Shown here: positions 34,597-42,460 of the stretch, piece after piece
How positions within the stretch are numbered: the stretch's first letter is position 1
How the letters are laid out: the number at the start of each line of letters is the position of its first letter
Assembly: GCA_944389065.1 (NCBI GenBank)
Contig: CALXKZ010000007.1
Location: forward strand, 1-64,000
DNA from: an uncultured Spirochaetaceae bacterium
Lineage (GTDB): Bacteria; Spirochaetota; Spirochaetia; Sphaerochaetales; Sphaerochaetaceae
Length of the DNA stretch: 64,000 nt
Reading direction: 5' to 3'
Program-made: the position numbers and the translations under genes
The notes under the pieces: generated by a model
What the model was told of the DNA's origin: nothing
The model's database searches: none
Seen by the model: only the letters and a program-made list of their open reading frames with translations

Positions 34597-35801
34597 AGAA
34601 GCCTTTTGATTCACTCAGATACAGATATATTGCCATAATTGCTTCCTCTTTATTCTTAGCCATTGGTCTGGTTATATTCTTCGTGGCAGGATTTGTCACT
34701 GGAATCGATTTCGGATCGGGTTATTCAGAAGAAGTGCGGATAGCTCCACTGGGGTTCTCCTGTGCTTATTCCGGAGATAAAACGATGGTATTATCAGCAG
34801 AGGCTGGTGTGCTTTCTCTTACGCAGCGGGATGAGAGGGGCGTTAAGACAGTGCAGTTCTCTCCTGATGCCTATCCGCTTTCAGGTGATATAGCGGAAGC
34901 AATGGATGATTATGGTATTGATGTGACTGTGAAGGATCCTCTTCTTCCATCTGATAATCTGACAGCAGGCTTCGGTTATCCCTGCAGGTTATCATCAGAT
35001 CCGATGCGCGTTAATTTCGCAACCGATACCGTGGATATCACAATAGAGGATATGAGGGCAGCCCTTTCGCCGCTTGGAAATGCAAGTGTACAGACGGTAG
35101 GTGAGACAAGCGACGCTGGTTTCCAGATAAGGATCAGCGCTGATGAGGGAGAGACAGAGGCCGATGTGGAGGAGCGTGTGAATAATGTGCTTGGAGATGC
35201 TTTCGGAAGCGAGAATATCGTTGTTATGCGCTCAGATTTCGTTGGTCCGAAATTCTCTTCATCACTGTTCCGGAATTCTATAACAGGAGTCCTGCTTGCC
35301 CTTGCCCTGATACTCATATACGTTGCTTTCAGGTTCCGTTTTGCATATGCTGTCTCCTCGATAATCGCTCTGATGCATGATGTACTTGCGATGCTTTCAT
35401 TCATCCTGATATTCCGTCTTGAGGTATCATCGACTACTATTGCGGCGGTTCTGACGATAATCGGATATTCATTGAATAATACGATTGTCATATTCGATCG
35501 TGTCCGTGAGAACATAAAACAGGAGAAGAAGCTTTCTGTCGAGGATGTGATATCCATGTCTGTCCGCCAGTCGCTGACAAGGACTGTGATAACAAGCCTT
35601 ACAACGCTTTTCGCGATTGTTCCGCTTGCTTTCCTCGGCTCTGGTGATATTCAGCTATTTGCAATCAATCTGACATGGGGCCTTGTTGCTGGAGCGTACT
35701 CTTCTGTTTTTCTTGCGCCAGCATTCCTGTCATTCTTCCATAGGGTGATGCCTATAAATATCGAGAAAGAGAAGAAGGAAGAGGAGTATTCACTGGTCTG
35801 A
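34593..35801 (+). CDS. secF: Protein translocase subunit SecF
   Basis: A 402-residue SecF. The first helix is followed by VTGIDFGSGYSEEVRIA, a diverged form of the D-F-x-G-G motif. The membrane domain holds AVLTIIGYSLNNTIVIFDRVRENI and SLTRTVITSLTTLFAIVPL. The start at 34593 follows GGAGGGG and overlaps the secD stop; an ATG at 34575 is inside secD and less likely. The periplasmic part is about 80-100 residues longer than in E. coli SecF. It ends overlapping ispH by one base (TGATG). Confidence 0.95.
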   Translation: MKKPFDSLRYRYIAIIASSLFLAIGLVIFFVAGFVTGIDFGSGYSEEVRIAPLGFSCAYSGDKTMVLSAEAGVLSLTQRDERGVKTVQFSPDAYPLSGDIAEAMDDYGIDVTVKDPLLPSDNLTAGFGYPCRLSSDPMRVNFATDTVDITIEDMRAALSPLGNASVQTVGETSDAGFQIRISADEGETEADVEERVNNVLGDAFGSENIVVMRSDFVGPKFSSSLFRNSITGVLLALALILIYVAFRFRFAYAVSSIIALMHDVLAMLSFILIFRLEVSSTTIAAVLTIIGYSLNNTIVIFDRVRENIKQEKKLSVEDVISMSVRQSLTRTVITSLTTLFAIVPLAFLGSGDIQLFAINLTWGLVAGAYSSVFLAPAFLSFFHRVMPINIEKEKKEEEYSLV

Positions 35802-36619
35802 TGAGGGTTGTCGAAGCATCGGTATATGGATTCTGCAGCGGAGTAAGATCTGCTGTTTCAAAGGCAATGGAGGCAGCTGCCAGAGCGGAAAGAATGGGGC
35901 TGCCATGTTATGTCTGCGGTTCTCTCGTGCATAGCAGGGCAGTATCGGATATGCTTTCTTCAGCCGGTATTGCCGAGATTGATTCTCCATCAGGCCATGA
36001 ACCGGGGATTGTTGTAATCCGTACTCATGGGATAGGAGATGAGCTCAGAAAGTCATTCAAGGATAATGGGTTCCTGATTGAGGATGCGACATGCCCTGTG
36101 CTTTTGAGAAATGCGGATCTTCTTAGGCATGCGAGGTCGCCTTTGCTTATCGGGAACAGAATGCATAGCGAGATCATAGGGCTCTTGGGCTGCAGGGATG
36201 CAATTGTGATAGAAAACCCTGATGATCTTGCCTGTCTTTCTCTCGATACAGAATATGAGGCGGTGATCCAGACAACGCTTTCTTCATCTCTTCTTGATCA
36301 GATTCTCTCGCGTGCAGCAGAAGCCGGGCTCAGGATAAACTGTCTCAACACAATCTGCCGAGCCTCAGCTGAGAGACGTGATGCACTTAGGAAGCTTGCC
36401 GATATAGCTGATGCGATTGTGGTTGTCGGAGACAGCGACAGTGCCAATTCAAAAGAGCTTGCCGATCTTGCCCGGAGGGAGGGGATTCCTTCTTTTCTTG
36501 TATCGGATCCGGATCTGATTCCAGATAGCGTTTTCCATTATAATACGATAGGGCTGACAGCTGGTGCTTCAGCCCCGGATCAGCTGATTGAGGCTGTGAA
36601 AAGGAGACTCGGAGAATAA
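35801..36619 (+). CDS. ispH: 4-hydroxy-3-methylbut-2-enyl diphosphate reductase
   Basis: A 272-residue IspH, shorter than the usual 280-320. The three cluster-binding Cys are at 12 (YGFCSGV), 98 (ATCP) and 186 (NTIC). His44, His76, His122 and Glu124 (MHSEIIG), Thr158-Thr159 and the closing GLTAGASAPDQL match the substrate site of characterised IspH. It performs the last step of the non-mevalonate isoprenoid pathway in the cytoplasm, reducing HMBPP with a 4Fe-4S cluster. It is coupled to secF by a one-base overlap, and rex begins one base after its stop. Confidence 0.93.
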   Translation: MRVVEASVYGFCSGVRSAVSKAMEAAARAERMGLPCYVCGSLVHSRAVSDMLSSAGIAEIDSPSGHEPGIVVIRTHGIGDELRKSFKDNGFLIEDATCPVLLRNADLLRHARSPLLIGNRMHSEIIGLLGCRDAIVIENPDDLACLSLDTEYEAVIQTTLSSSLLDQILSRAAEAGLRINCLNTICRASAERRDALRKLADIADAIVVVGDSDSANSKELADLARREGIPSFLVSDPDLIPDSVFHYNTIGLTAGASAPDQLIEAVKRRLGE

Positions 36620-36620
36620 T

Positions 36621-37301
36621 ATGGCAGATGATGTTTCAAGAGAGATGATTCCCATACCGGCAGTGAAAAGATTCCCCTCATATCTCAGGCTTCTAAGACA
36701 GGCCAGAGATAACGGCAAGAAATATATAAGCGCAACTGAACTCGCTGACGAACTGTCTTTGAAGCCTATACAGGTCCGTAAGGATATTTCCAGTACAGGC
36801 ATTGAAGGAAAGCCCCGTATCGGCTTTGTCGTAGATGAGCTTATCGCTGCGATCAACCATGTCCTAGGGTGGGATAATCCAACAGAGGCCTTGATCGTAG
36901 GATGCGGGAATCTTGGATCTGCAATTGCTGCATATGGAGGGTTTGAAGCGTATGGGCTTAAGATTGTCGCGGCATTTGATAAGGATCCAAGACGCATAGG
37001 AACGAGAATCGGCGATATTTCCGTTTATCCGATCGAGACTGTGAACCAATATGTAAAGACCCATCGCGTGACTATTGCTGTAATTGCTGTCCCCGCATCT
37101 CAGGCTCAGGCTACCGCAGATCTTCTGGTAGGATGCGGTATACGCGGAATATGGAATTTTGCTCCGAAGGATCTGAAGCTTCCCCCGGATGTTGTCCTTC
37201 AGCGTACAGATCTGGCGACTTCCTTCGCGGTTCTTTCCATTAAGCTCAGGAAAAAACTTGCCGAGGAAATGGGGGATGATTATTTCGAGAGCGATATATA
37301 A
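36621..37301 (+). CDS. rex: Redox-sensing transcriptional repressor Rex
   Basis: A 226-residue Rex. The N-terminal winged helix (FPSYLRLLRQARDNGKKYIS through LKPIQVRKDISSTG) binds DNA; the Rossmann domain has VGCGNLGSAIAAY and binds NADH/NAD. Rex releases DNA when NADH rises. It starts one base after ispH, and the hydrogenase cluster begins 161 bases downstream on the same strand, a natural target since hydrogenases dispose of reducing power. I could not find a clear Rex palindrome in that gap. Confidence 0.95.
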   Translation: MADDVSREMIPIPAVKRFPSYLRLLRQARDNGKKYISATELADELSLKPIQVRKDISSTGIEGKPRIGFVVDELIAAINHVLGWDNPTEALIVGCGNLGSAIAAYGGFEAYGLKIVAAFDKDPRRIGTRIGDISVYPIETVNQYVKTHRVTIAVIAVPASQAQATADLLVGCGIRGIWNFAPKDLKLPPDVVLQRTDLATSFAVLSIKLRKKLAEEMGDDYFESDI

Positions 37302-37413
37302 TGCCATGATAAGCAAGTTGATGTGAAATCAGTAATATTAATATGAAATTATTGGCTATAAAGTGTCATCTTTCAGATTTATCATAGCTATTTTCTGCTC
37401 CTGAATCATTTTA

Positions 37414-37440
37414 TTGACTTACTGTTCGACATGGTATAGT
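37414..37440 (+). promoter_or_regulatory. Putative promoter of the hydrogenase cluster
   Basis: TTGACT (37414-37419) and TATAGT (37435-37440) are good boxes, but the 15-base spacing is shorter than ideal, which often goes with regulated promoters. AGGAG precedes the first gene. No palindromic Rex site is evident around the boxes. Confidence 0.45.
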
Positions 37441-37462
37441 CTTTTAGTGACTAGGAGCTAAA

Positions 37463-37744
37463 ATGGCTGAGAATAATAAGCTGAAGGTGGAGCTCTGCAT
37501 GGGTTCCAGCTGCTTTGCAAGAGGCAATAGCGGCATCCTTTCCGATCTGGAAGGATATATTAGCGAGAACGGACTTGAGGACAGAGTTGAGCTTGAAGGG
37601 CATCTCTGCCTTGGAAAATGCAATTCAGGACCGCACATCATGATTGGTGATAAGGAGTTCTCAGGTATTTCTGATTCCAGCTGCGTAATAGACCTTGTCA
37701 GAAAGGCACTGGAGGAAAACGATGCAGAATCCGATCTACACTGA
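37463..37744 (+). CDS. Thioredoxin-like 2Fe-2S protein of the hydrogenase cluster (first copy)
   Basis: A 93-residue protein with the thioredoxin-like 2Fe-2S pattern: C-x4-C in ELCMGSSCFARG and C-x3-C in HLCLGKCNSG. It resembles the small NuoE/HydC-type subunits that carry electrons between NADH-linked parts and hydrogenases. It lacks the long helical N-terminus of NuoE. The next gene starts inside its last codons (22-base overlap), so it is translationally coupled to the sensory-type hydrogenase. A second copy precedes hydA at 40712. Confidence 0.85.
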   Translation: MAENNKLKVELCMGSSCFARGNSGILSDLEGYISENGLEDRVELEGHLCLGKCNSGPHIMIGDKEFSGISDSSCVIDLVRKALEENDAESDLH

Positions 37745-39509
37745 GGTAACAAGCTGCCGTGACTGCTATAAGTGCGTGCGTTCATGTCCTGTAAAGGCAA
37801 TCCAGATCAAAGATGGAAATGCAATGATCATGAAGGACAGGTGCGTTTATTGCGGTAAATGTGTCCATGTATGTCCTAATAATGCGAAAAAAGTAAGGGA
37901 TGATACAGAACGTGTGAAGCTTGCCATAAAATCAGGCAGGCCTGTATTCTGTTCGCTTGCTCCTTCATATGCTGCAGAGTTTTCCGGATATGAGGATGAG
38001 CTTCTGACTGCATTGAAGAAGCTTGGATTCTCAGCGATTTCCGAGACAGCAATAGGAGCTGCTCTTGTAACGCAGGCACTTGATATGTATGCAGCAGAGC
38101 ATGATGGCAATGCGCCGTTCATCGGAACTGCATGCCCTGCTGTAGTGGAGCTTGTCAAGAAATACTATCCGCAGTATGTTGACAGGCTTGCTCCGGTTCC
38201 TTCGCCGCTCCAGTCACATAGCGCGTATCTCAGGCATCTTTACAATGAGGACCTGATTATCGTTTTCATTGGTCCATGCATTGCAAAGAAGATGGAGGCT
38301 GATACAACGCCAGGCTATCCTGATCTTGCTATTTCCTTCGATGAGCTCAGAGCGTGGATGGGGAGTGAAGGTATTTCTCTTGAGACAATAAAGGCTGAGC
38401 CTGTTGATCTTGTGCCAATGAAAGCTGGTATAAGCACACTATATCCGGTTGAAGGTGGGCAGATAATGAGCTCTTCAATCTGGGGAAAGAACAGGATTGA
38501 TACAAAGGCCATTTCAATGTCCGGTATGGAAGAGGTCCTTTCTGCGCTTTCAATAGAGGATGATCCGTTCCCGTTCCTGGAGCTTCTATCATGTGATGGA
38601 GGATGTGTGAATGGGCCTGGTACGAGCATCAGGACATCGATAGCACAGAAGAAGAGAAAAGCTGCGGAGTGGACAGAGAAAAGGCTGGATGAGCCCGAGT
38701 TGTTCAAAGGAGATGAGGAGTTCGCCAGAACGCTTCTCGAGAAGGGCTATTCAATTCTTGATGCTGAGAAACCTTCCAATGAGAGCAGATTCAGTGAGGA
38801 GCATACTGAAAGCGAGATCAAGCGTGCTCTTGTCGAGCTTGGAAAGCTTACCAAGGCTGATGAGCTCAACTGCGGCGGCTGTGGATACAACACATGCCGT
38901 GATATGGCTATCGCCTATCTTGATGGAATGGCAGAGATTGAAATGTGCGTCACAAAGATGCGCAAGGAAGCGGAAAGCAAGGTCGATGTTCTGCTCCGTA
39001 CGATTCCAATGGGTGTTGTCATTGTTGATTCGGATCTCCAGATTGCTGACTGCAATACGAGGTTCCTCGATCTTTTCGGTGATATGGAAGAAGGCTTTGT
39101 CGATCAGAGCGTGCTGGCGATGGTCAAGGGGCTTCCACTTGAGCGCTTCATCTCATTCTCTGATAAATTCCGTGATCAGTTCTATCTATCGCATCCGGGG
39201 CAGTACAGGCTCCATTTCAAGGATAAGTATCTGCGTGTGACCTTCTTCCTTGTGGAGGAGAAGAGGCTTCTTGGTGCGATGTTCGAAGATATAACCAGTC
39301 CGACAATCAGACGTGAGACCGTTGTGAAGAAGGCTGAGGATGTCATCCAGAAGTCACTGGAGACGGTACAGCAGATTGCTTCGCTTCTGGGAGAGAATGC
39401 TGCAGAGACAGAGATTATGCTCAATTCGCTGATTGATGCATTCAGTGTACATTCTTCCGGAGAATCCGATTCATCGTTCACCGAGGACGAAGGTGGGGAT
39501 CTGACATGA
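37722..39509 (+). CDS. Sensory-type [FeFe]-hydrogenase with PAS domain (HydS/HfsB-like)
   Basis: A 595-residue multidomain protein. Residues 12-60 hold two 4Fe-4S motifs (SCRDCYKCVRSCP and CVYCGKCVHVCP). The H-cluster domain follows: TACP at 136-139, GPCIAKKME at 184-192 and CDGGC at 291-295. Residues 384-409 have an extra Fe-S motif CGGCGYNTC, and about 420-530 form a PAS domain. The position of the proton-relay Cys of active enzymes is Ala137, as reported for sensory hydrogenases, so slow catalysis and hydrogen or redox sensing are predicted. The start at 37722 follows GGAGG. It overlaps the phosphatase gene by ATGA, its likely output. Confidence 0.88.
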   Translation: MQNPIYTEVTSCRDCYKCVRSCPVKAIQIKDGNAMIMKDRCVYCGKCVHVCPNNAKKVRDDTERVKLAIKSGRPVFCSLAPSYAAEFSGYEDELLTALKKLGFSAISETAIGAALVTQALDMYAAEHDGNAPFIGTACPAVVELVKKYYPQYVDRLAPVPSPLQSHSAYLRHLYNEDLIIVFIGPCIAKKMEADTTPGYPDLAISFDELRAWMGSEGISLETIKAEPVDLVPMKAGISTLYPVEGGQIMSSSIWGKNRIDTKAISMSGMEEVLSALSIEDDPFPFLELLSCDGGCVNGPGTSIRTSIAQKKRKAAEWTEKRLDEPELFKGDEEFARTLLEKGYSILDAEKPSNESRFSEEHTESEIKRALVELGKLTKADELNCGGCGYNTCRDMAIAYLDGMAEIEMCVTKMRKEAESKVDVLLRTIPMGVVIVDSDLQIADCNTRFLDLFGDMEEGFVDQSVLAMVKGLPLERFISFSDKFRDQFYLSHPGQYRLHFKDKYLRVTFFLVEEKRLLGAMFEDITSPTIRRETVVKKAEDVIQKSLETVQQIASLLGENAAETEIMLNSLIDAFSVHSSGESDSSFTEDEGGDLT

Positions 39510-40702
39510 ATAATATCTTCATAGATGTGGATTATGCACAGGTTTTCAAACATGGGCAGAAAATAGGCGGTGATGTATTCCTGCTTTCAAGGAATCCGGA
39601 AAACAATCAGATAGTCTCTACTCTTTCCGATGGGCTTGGAAGCGGGGTCAAGGCCAACGTGCTAGCATCGCTTACAGCTCACATGGCGCATCGTTTGTCA
39701 TTTTCCCCGATTGACCTGAGCCACTCTGCGAAGATAATCATGGATACCCTCCCTGTCTGCAAGGAAAGGAAGATAAGCTATTCGACTTTCACAATTGCGG
39801 ATATCAGATACGGGGAGGATATGGAGCATATCGCTGTAAATCTTGTTGAATATGATAATCCTCCATCTCTGAGGTTCTCTGGTCCTGATCCGATTACATG
39901 GAAGCGCGATAAGACAGAGCTGCAGAGAGAGGGTGCCTTCAAGAAGGAAATTGTCGCACAGTCGGCATTCAATCTTGAAATAGGCGATAGGCTTGTCATG
40001 TTCTCAGATGGAGTCACGCAGTCAGGTCTGGGCAAAAGTCTTCCTCTAGGCTGGAGGCTTGATGGTGTGAAGACATTTGTCAGTGATGAGATAAAAAAGG
40101 ATCCTGATATCTCTGCCAGAGAGCTCTCACGCGCTATTGTCCAGAAGGCCTATTCCCTTGATGGACTTGCGTCCAAGGACGATATAACATGCGTGGTTGT
40201 CTATGTCAGAAGACCAAGACGTCTGCTGATTGTCACAGGCCCCCCATTTACCAAGGAAGCTGATGAGGTTCTTGGGGAGAAGATCCGGGCATTCAAAGGA
40301 AAGAAGATTGTCAGTGGTGGAACGACAGCCCAGATTGTCTCAAGGCTTCTGGGAAAGAAACTCACTCTTGATCTCTCATCGTGGTCCAAGGATGTTCCTC
40401 CTGCATCAAAGATGGAGGGGATTGATCTCGTTACGGAGGGCATGCTCACCTTGTCCAAGGTAGCTACGATACTTGAGAAGAAGACAAATCCTGCAGATCT
40501 TCCAAATGACCCGGCAAAGAAGTTCGTCGAGATGCTTCTTGATAGCGACCAGGTTCATTTCATTGTAGGAACAAAGATCAATGAAGCGCACCAGGATCCG
40601 AATATCCCTGTTGAGATCGGAATCAGAAGAACGATTATCGGGCGTCTCAGAAAGGCGCTTGAGGAAATATATCTAAAGGAAACATCCCAGGAGTATTTAT
40701 AG
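39506..40702 (+). CDS. SpoIIE/PP2C-type serine phosphatase linked to hydrogenase
   Basis: A 398-residue protein. The first 235 residues form a SpoIIE/PP2C phosphatase with metal motifs GGDVF, STLSDGLGSG, MFSDGVTQSG and KDDITCVVVYV. Residues about 240-398 form an added domain with LLIVTGPPF and SGGTTAQIVSRLLGKK that I cannot assign. It would remove phosphate from Ser/Thr of a target such as an anti-sigma antagonist. Coupled by ATGA to the PAS-containing hydrogenase, it is probably the output of that sensor. Its target is not in this window. Similar genes lie in Hfs-type hydrogenase operons of clostridia. Confidence 0.83.
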   Translation: MNNIFIDVDYAQVFKHGQKIGGDVFLLSRNPENNQIVSTLSDGLGSGVKANVLASLTAHMAHRLSFSPIDLSHSAKIIMDTLPVCKERKISYSTFTIADIRYGEDMEHIAVNLVEYDNPPSLRFSGPDPITWKRDKTELQREGAFKKEIVAQSAFNLEIGDRLVMFSDGVTQSGLGKSLPLGWRLDGVKTFVSDEIKKDPDISARELSRAIVQKAYSLDGLASKDDITCVVVYVRRPRRLLIVTGPPFTKEADEVLGEKIRAFKGKKIVSGGTTAQIVSRLLGKKLTLDLSSWSKDVPPASKMEGIDLVTEGMLTLSKVATILEKKTNPADLPNDPAKKFVEMLLDSDQVHFIVGTKINEAHQDPNIPVEIGIRRTIIGRLRKALEEIYLKETSQEYL

Positions 40703-40711
40703 GAGGATTCA

Positions 40712-40972
40712 ATGAAGAAGTCCAAAGTGAAAGTAAGAATCTGTTTAGGTACGGCATGCTTTGTGCAGGGGGGAGCTGATCTTCTCCTGTATAATGACTT
40801 TGTCGATCCAGCAGTACTCGCAGAATGTGAGATTGAGGGTTGTTCTTGCCTTGATGAATGCAAGGTTGGGAATGGAAGCGCTCCTTATGTCTCAATAAAT
40901 GACAAAGTCTATAGCGGAGTCAATCAGGATATGTTCTGTAAGCTCCTTGCGGAGGCCGTGAAGAATGCTTGA
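40712..40972 (+). CDS. Thioredoxin-like 2Fe-2S protein of the hydrogenase cluster (second copy)
   Basis: An 86-residue protein with C-x4-C (RICLGTACFVQG) and a CSCLDEC segment giving the second Cys pair. It is a paralogue of the 37463 gene. AGGAGG precedes its ATG. It overlaps hydA by eight bases, so it is likely the electron partner of the catalytic hydrogenase, while the first copy pairs with the sensory protein. No NuoF-like flavin subunit is present, so direct NADH use by this complex is not supported by this window. Confidence 0.85.
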   Translation: MKKSKVKVRICLGTACFVQGGADLLLYNDFVDPAVLAECEIEGCSCLDECKVGNGSAPYVSINDKVYSGVNQDMFCKLLAEAVKNA

Positions 40973-42416
40973 ACTGAATAATCAGTATACTCTCATGAAG
41001 AGGAAGATCGATACAGAAGTCCTTAAGTGCTTTTTCGATGGTACTCTCGTTGAGCAGGCTGATAAACTGCCTCTGGAGATAATCCCGAAGACAAGAGTTC
41101 CTTTCAGATGCTGTATCTATAAAGAGAGGGCGATGGTGCGTTATCGCATCATGGCTCTGGCTGGTATAAACATCGAGCGTGATGACGATGAGGAGAAGCC
41201 TCTTTCAGAATATATGAAGGAAGTCCTCTCTGAGGACAAGCCACCGCTTCCGCTTCTGACTACCATCATCACAGGGTGCTCTGGATGCCCTAAGTCGCAG
41301 TACAGGATTTCCGATGGATGCAGAGGCTGTTTTGCCCGTCCCTGTATGTCAAATTGTCCTAAGGATGCAATCGTTTTCATAAATGGTCAGGCCCATATTC
41401 AGGAGGATAGATGCATCAGATGCGGCAAGTGCATGGAGGTTTGTCCATTCCATGCTGTTGTGCATATCCCTGTTCCATGCGAAGAGGCATGCCCTGTCGA
41501 TGCAGTGAAGAAGAATGAGGAAGGATTTGTAGAGATTGAGCATGATAAGTGCATAGGCTGCGGAAAATGTGTCAGGTCATGTCCTTTCGGCGCCATAGTG
41601 GAGCGTTCGGGCCTTTTCCCGGTTGCAAAGATGCTCAAGCGTGGAGATAAGGTCGTTGCAATGATTGCCCCTGCAATTGAGGGACAGTTCCCTGGAACGC
41701 TTGGACAGCTTAAGGCTGCAATAAAGAAAGCTGGTTTCTATGATGTTGTTGAGGTTGCAGAAGGGGCAGAGGTCACATCTGTGAAAGAGGCAGAGGAACT
41801 CCATGAAAGAATCAGTGAAGGTGCAGACTTCATGACGACCTCCTGCTGTCCATCATATATGGAGCTTGTTGATATCCATATTCCTTATCTTAAAGAGAAG
41901 AGATCATCAACGCTCTCTCCAATGGGATATGCTGCTGAAATCGTCAGAGAGAAGTACCCTGATGCGAAATCGGTCTTTATCGGGCCATGCCTTGCAAAAA
42001 AGGTAGAAGCTGCGAAGAGGTACCGCGATAAGATTGATGGTGTTATGACATTTGCTGAGCTTGCTTCCATATTCATTGCTAAGGATATCGATGTGAGAGA
42101 GATGGAGGCTGATGATCTTGGCGATACAGCTTCATTTGAGGATTGCCGTGAGTTCGCAGTCACATCAGGTGTTGCGGCATGTGTCATGAGAAGATTCCAG
42201 TCTGAAGGAGTAAATGCCAGAACGCTGCCTATCAATGGTCTTGATAAGAAGACTGTTCGTCTTATGAAGACATGGGAGCGCAGGGCACCTGATGCAGAGC
42301 TTGTTGAGGTGATGGCCTGTGAAGGTGGTTGTATTGCTGGTCCCGGCACAATCGTAAAACCGGCTCTTGCTCTTAAGCTGAGAAATCAGAAGATGGCACC
42401 AGTAAAGTCAAAATAG
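40965..42416 (+). CDS. hydA: Catalytic [FeFe]-hydrogenase
   Basis: A 483-residue monomer-type [FeFe]-hydrogenase. Residues 105-210 carry several Fe-S motifs (CSGCPKS, CRGCFARPCMSNCP, CIRCGKCMEVCP, CIGCGKCVRSCP). The H-cluster motifs are complete: TSCCPSY (292-298) with the proton-relay Cys294, GPCLAKKVE (340-348), and MACEGGCIAGPG (Cys452, Cys456). It makes or uses hydrogen with ferredoxin-like donors. It lacks the N-terminal plant-type 2Fe-2S domain, like group B enzymes. The maturases HydE, HydF and HydG are not in this window. A strong terminator follows. Confidence 0.93.
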   Translation: MLELNNQYTLMKRKIDTEVLKCFFDGTLVEQADKLPLEIIPKTRVPFRCCIYKERAMVRYRIMALAGINIERDDDEEKPLSEYMKEVLSEDKPPLPLLTTIITGCSGCPKSQYRISDGCRGCFARPCMSNCPKDAIVFINGQAHIQEDRCIRCGKCMEVCPFHAVVHIPVPCEEACPVDAVKKNEEGFVEIEHDKCIGCGKCVRSCPFGAIVERSGLFPVAKMLKRGDKVVAMIAPAIEGQFPGTLGQLKAAIKKAGFYDVVEVAEGAEVTSVKEAEELHERISEGADFMTTSCCPSYMELVDIHIPYLKEKRSSTLSPMGYAAEIVREKYPDAKSVFIGPCLAKKVEAAKRYRDKIDGVMTFAELASIFIAKDIDVREMEADDLGDTASFEDCREFAVTSGVAACVMRRFQSEGVNARTLPINGLDKKTVRLMKTWERRAPDAELVEVMACEGGCIAGPGTIVKPALALKLRNQKMAPVKSK

Positions 42417-42436
42417 CATTAGATATATTGCACTTC

Positions 42437-42460
42437 AATAGCCGGGGAGACCCGGCTATT
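42437..42460. terminator. Hairpin terminator between hydA and a converging MATE gene
   Basis: A perfect 10-bp stem (42437-42446 with 42451-42460) closed by a GAGA tetraloop. It ends exactly one base before the stop codon of the converging MATE gene. No long T-run is present on either strand, but the stem is very stable and should insulate the two operons. Confidence 0.65.

Noticed and set aside
37302-37462. Rex operator before the hydrogenase cluster
   Set aside because: I looked for TTGTGAAA/TTTCACAA and TTGTTAA/TTAACAA palindromes and found only isolated fragments.
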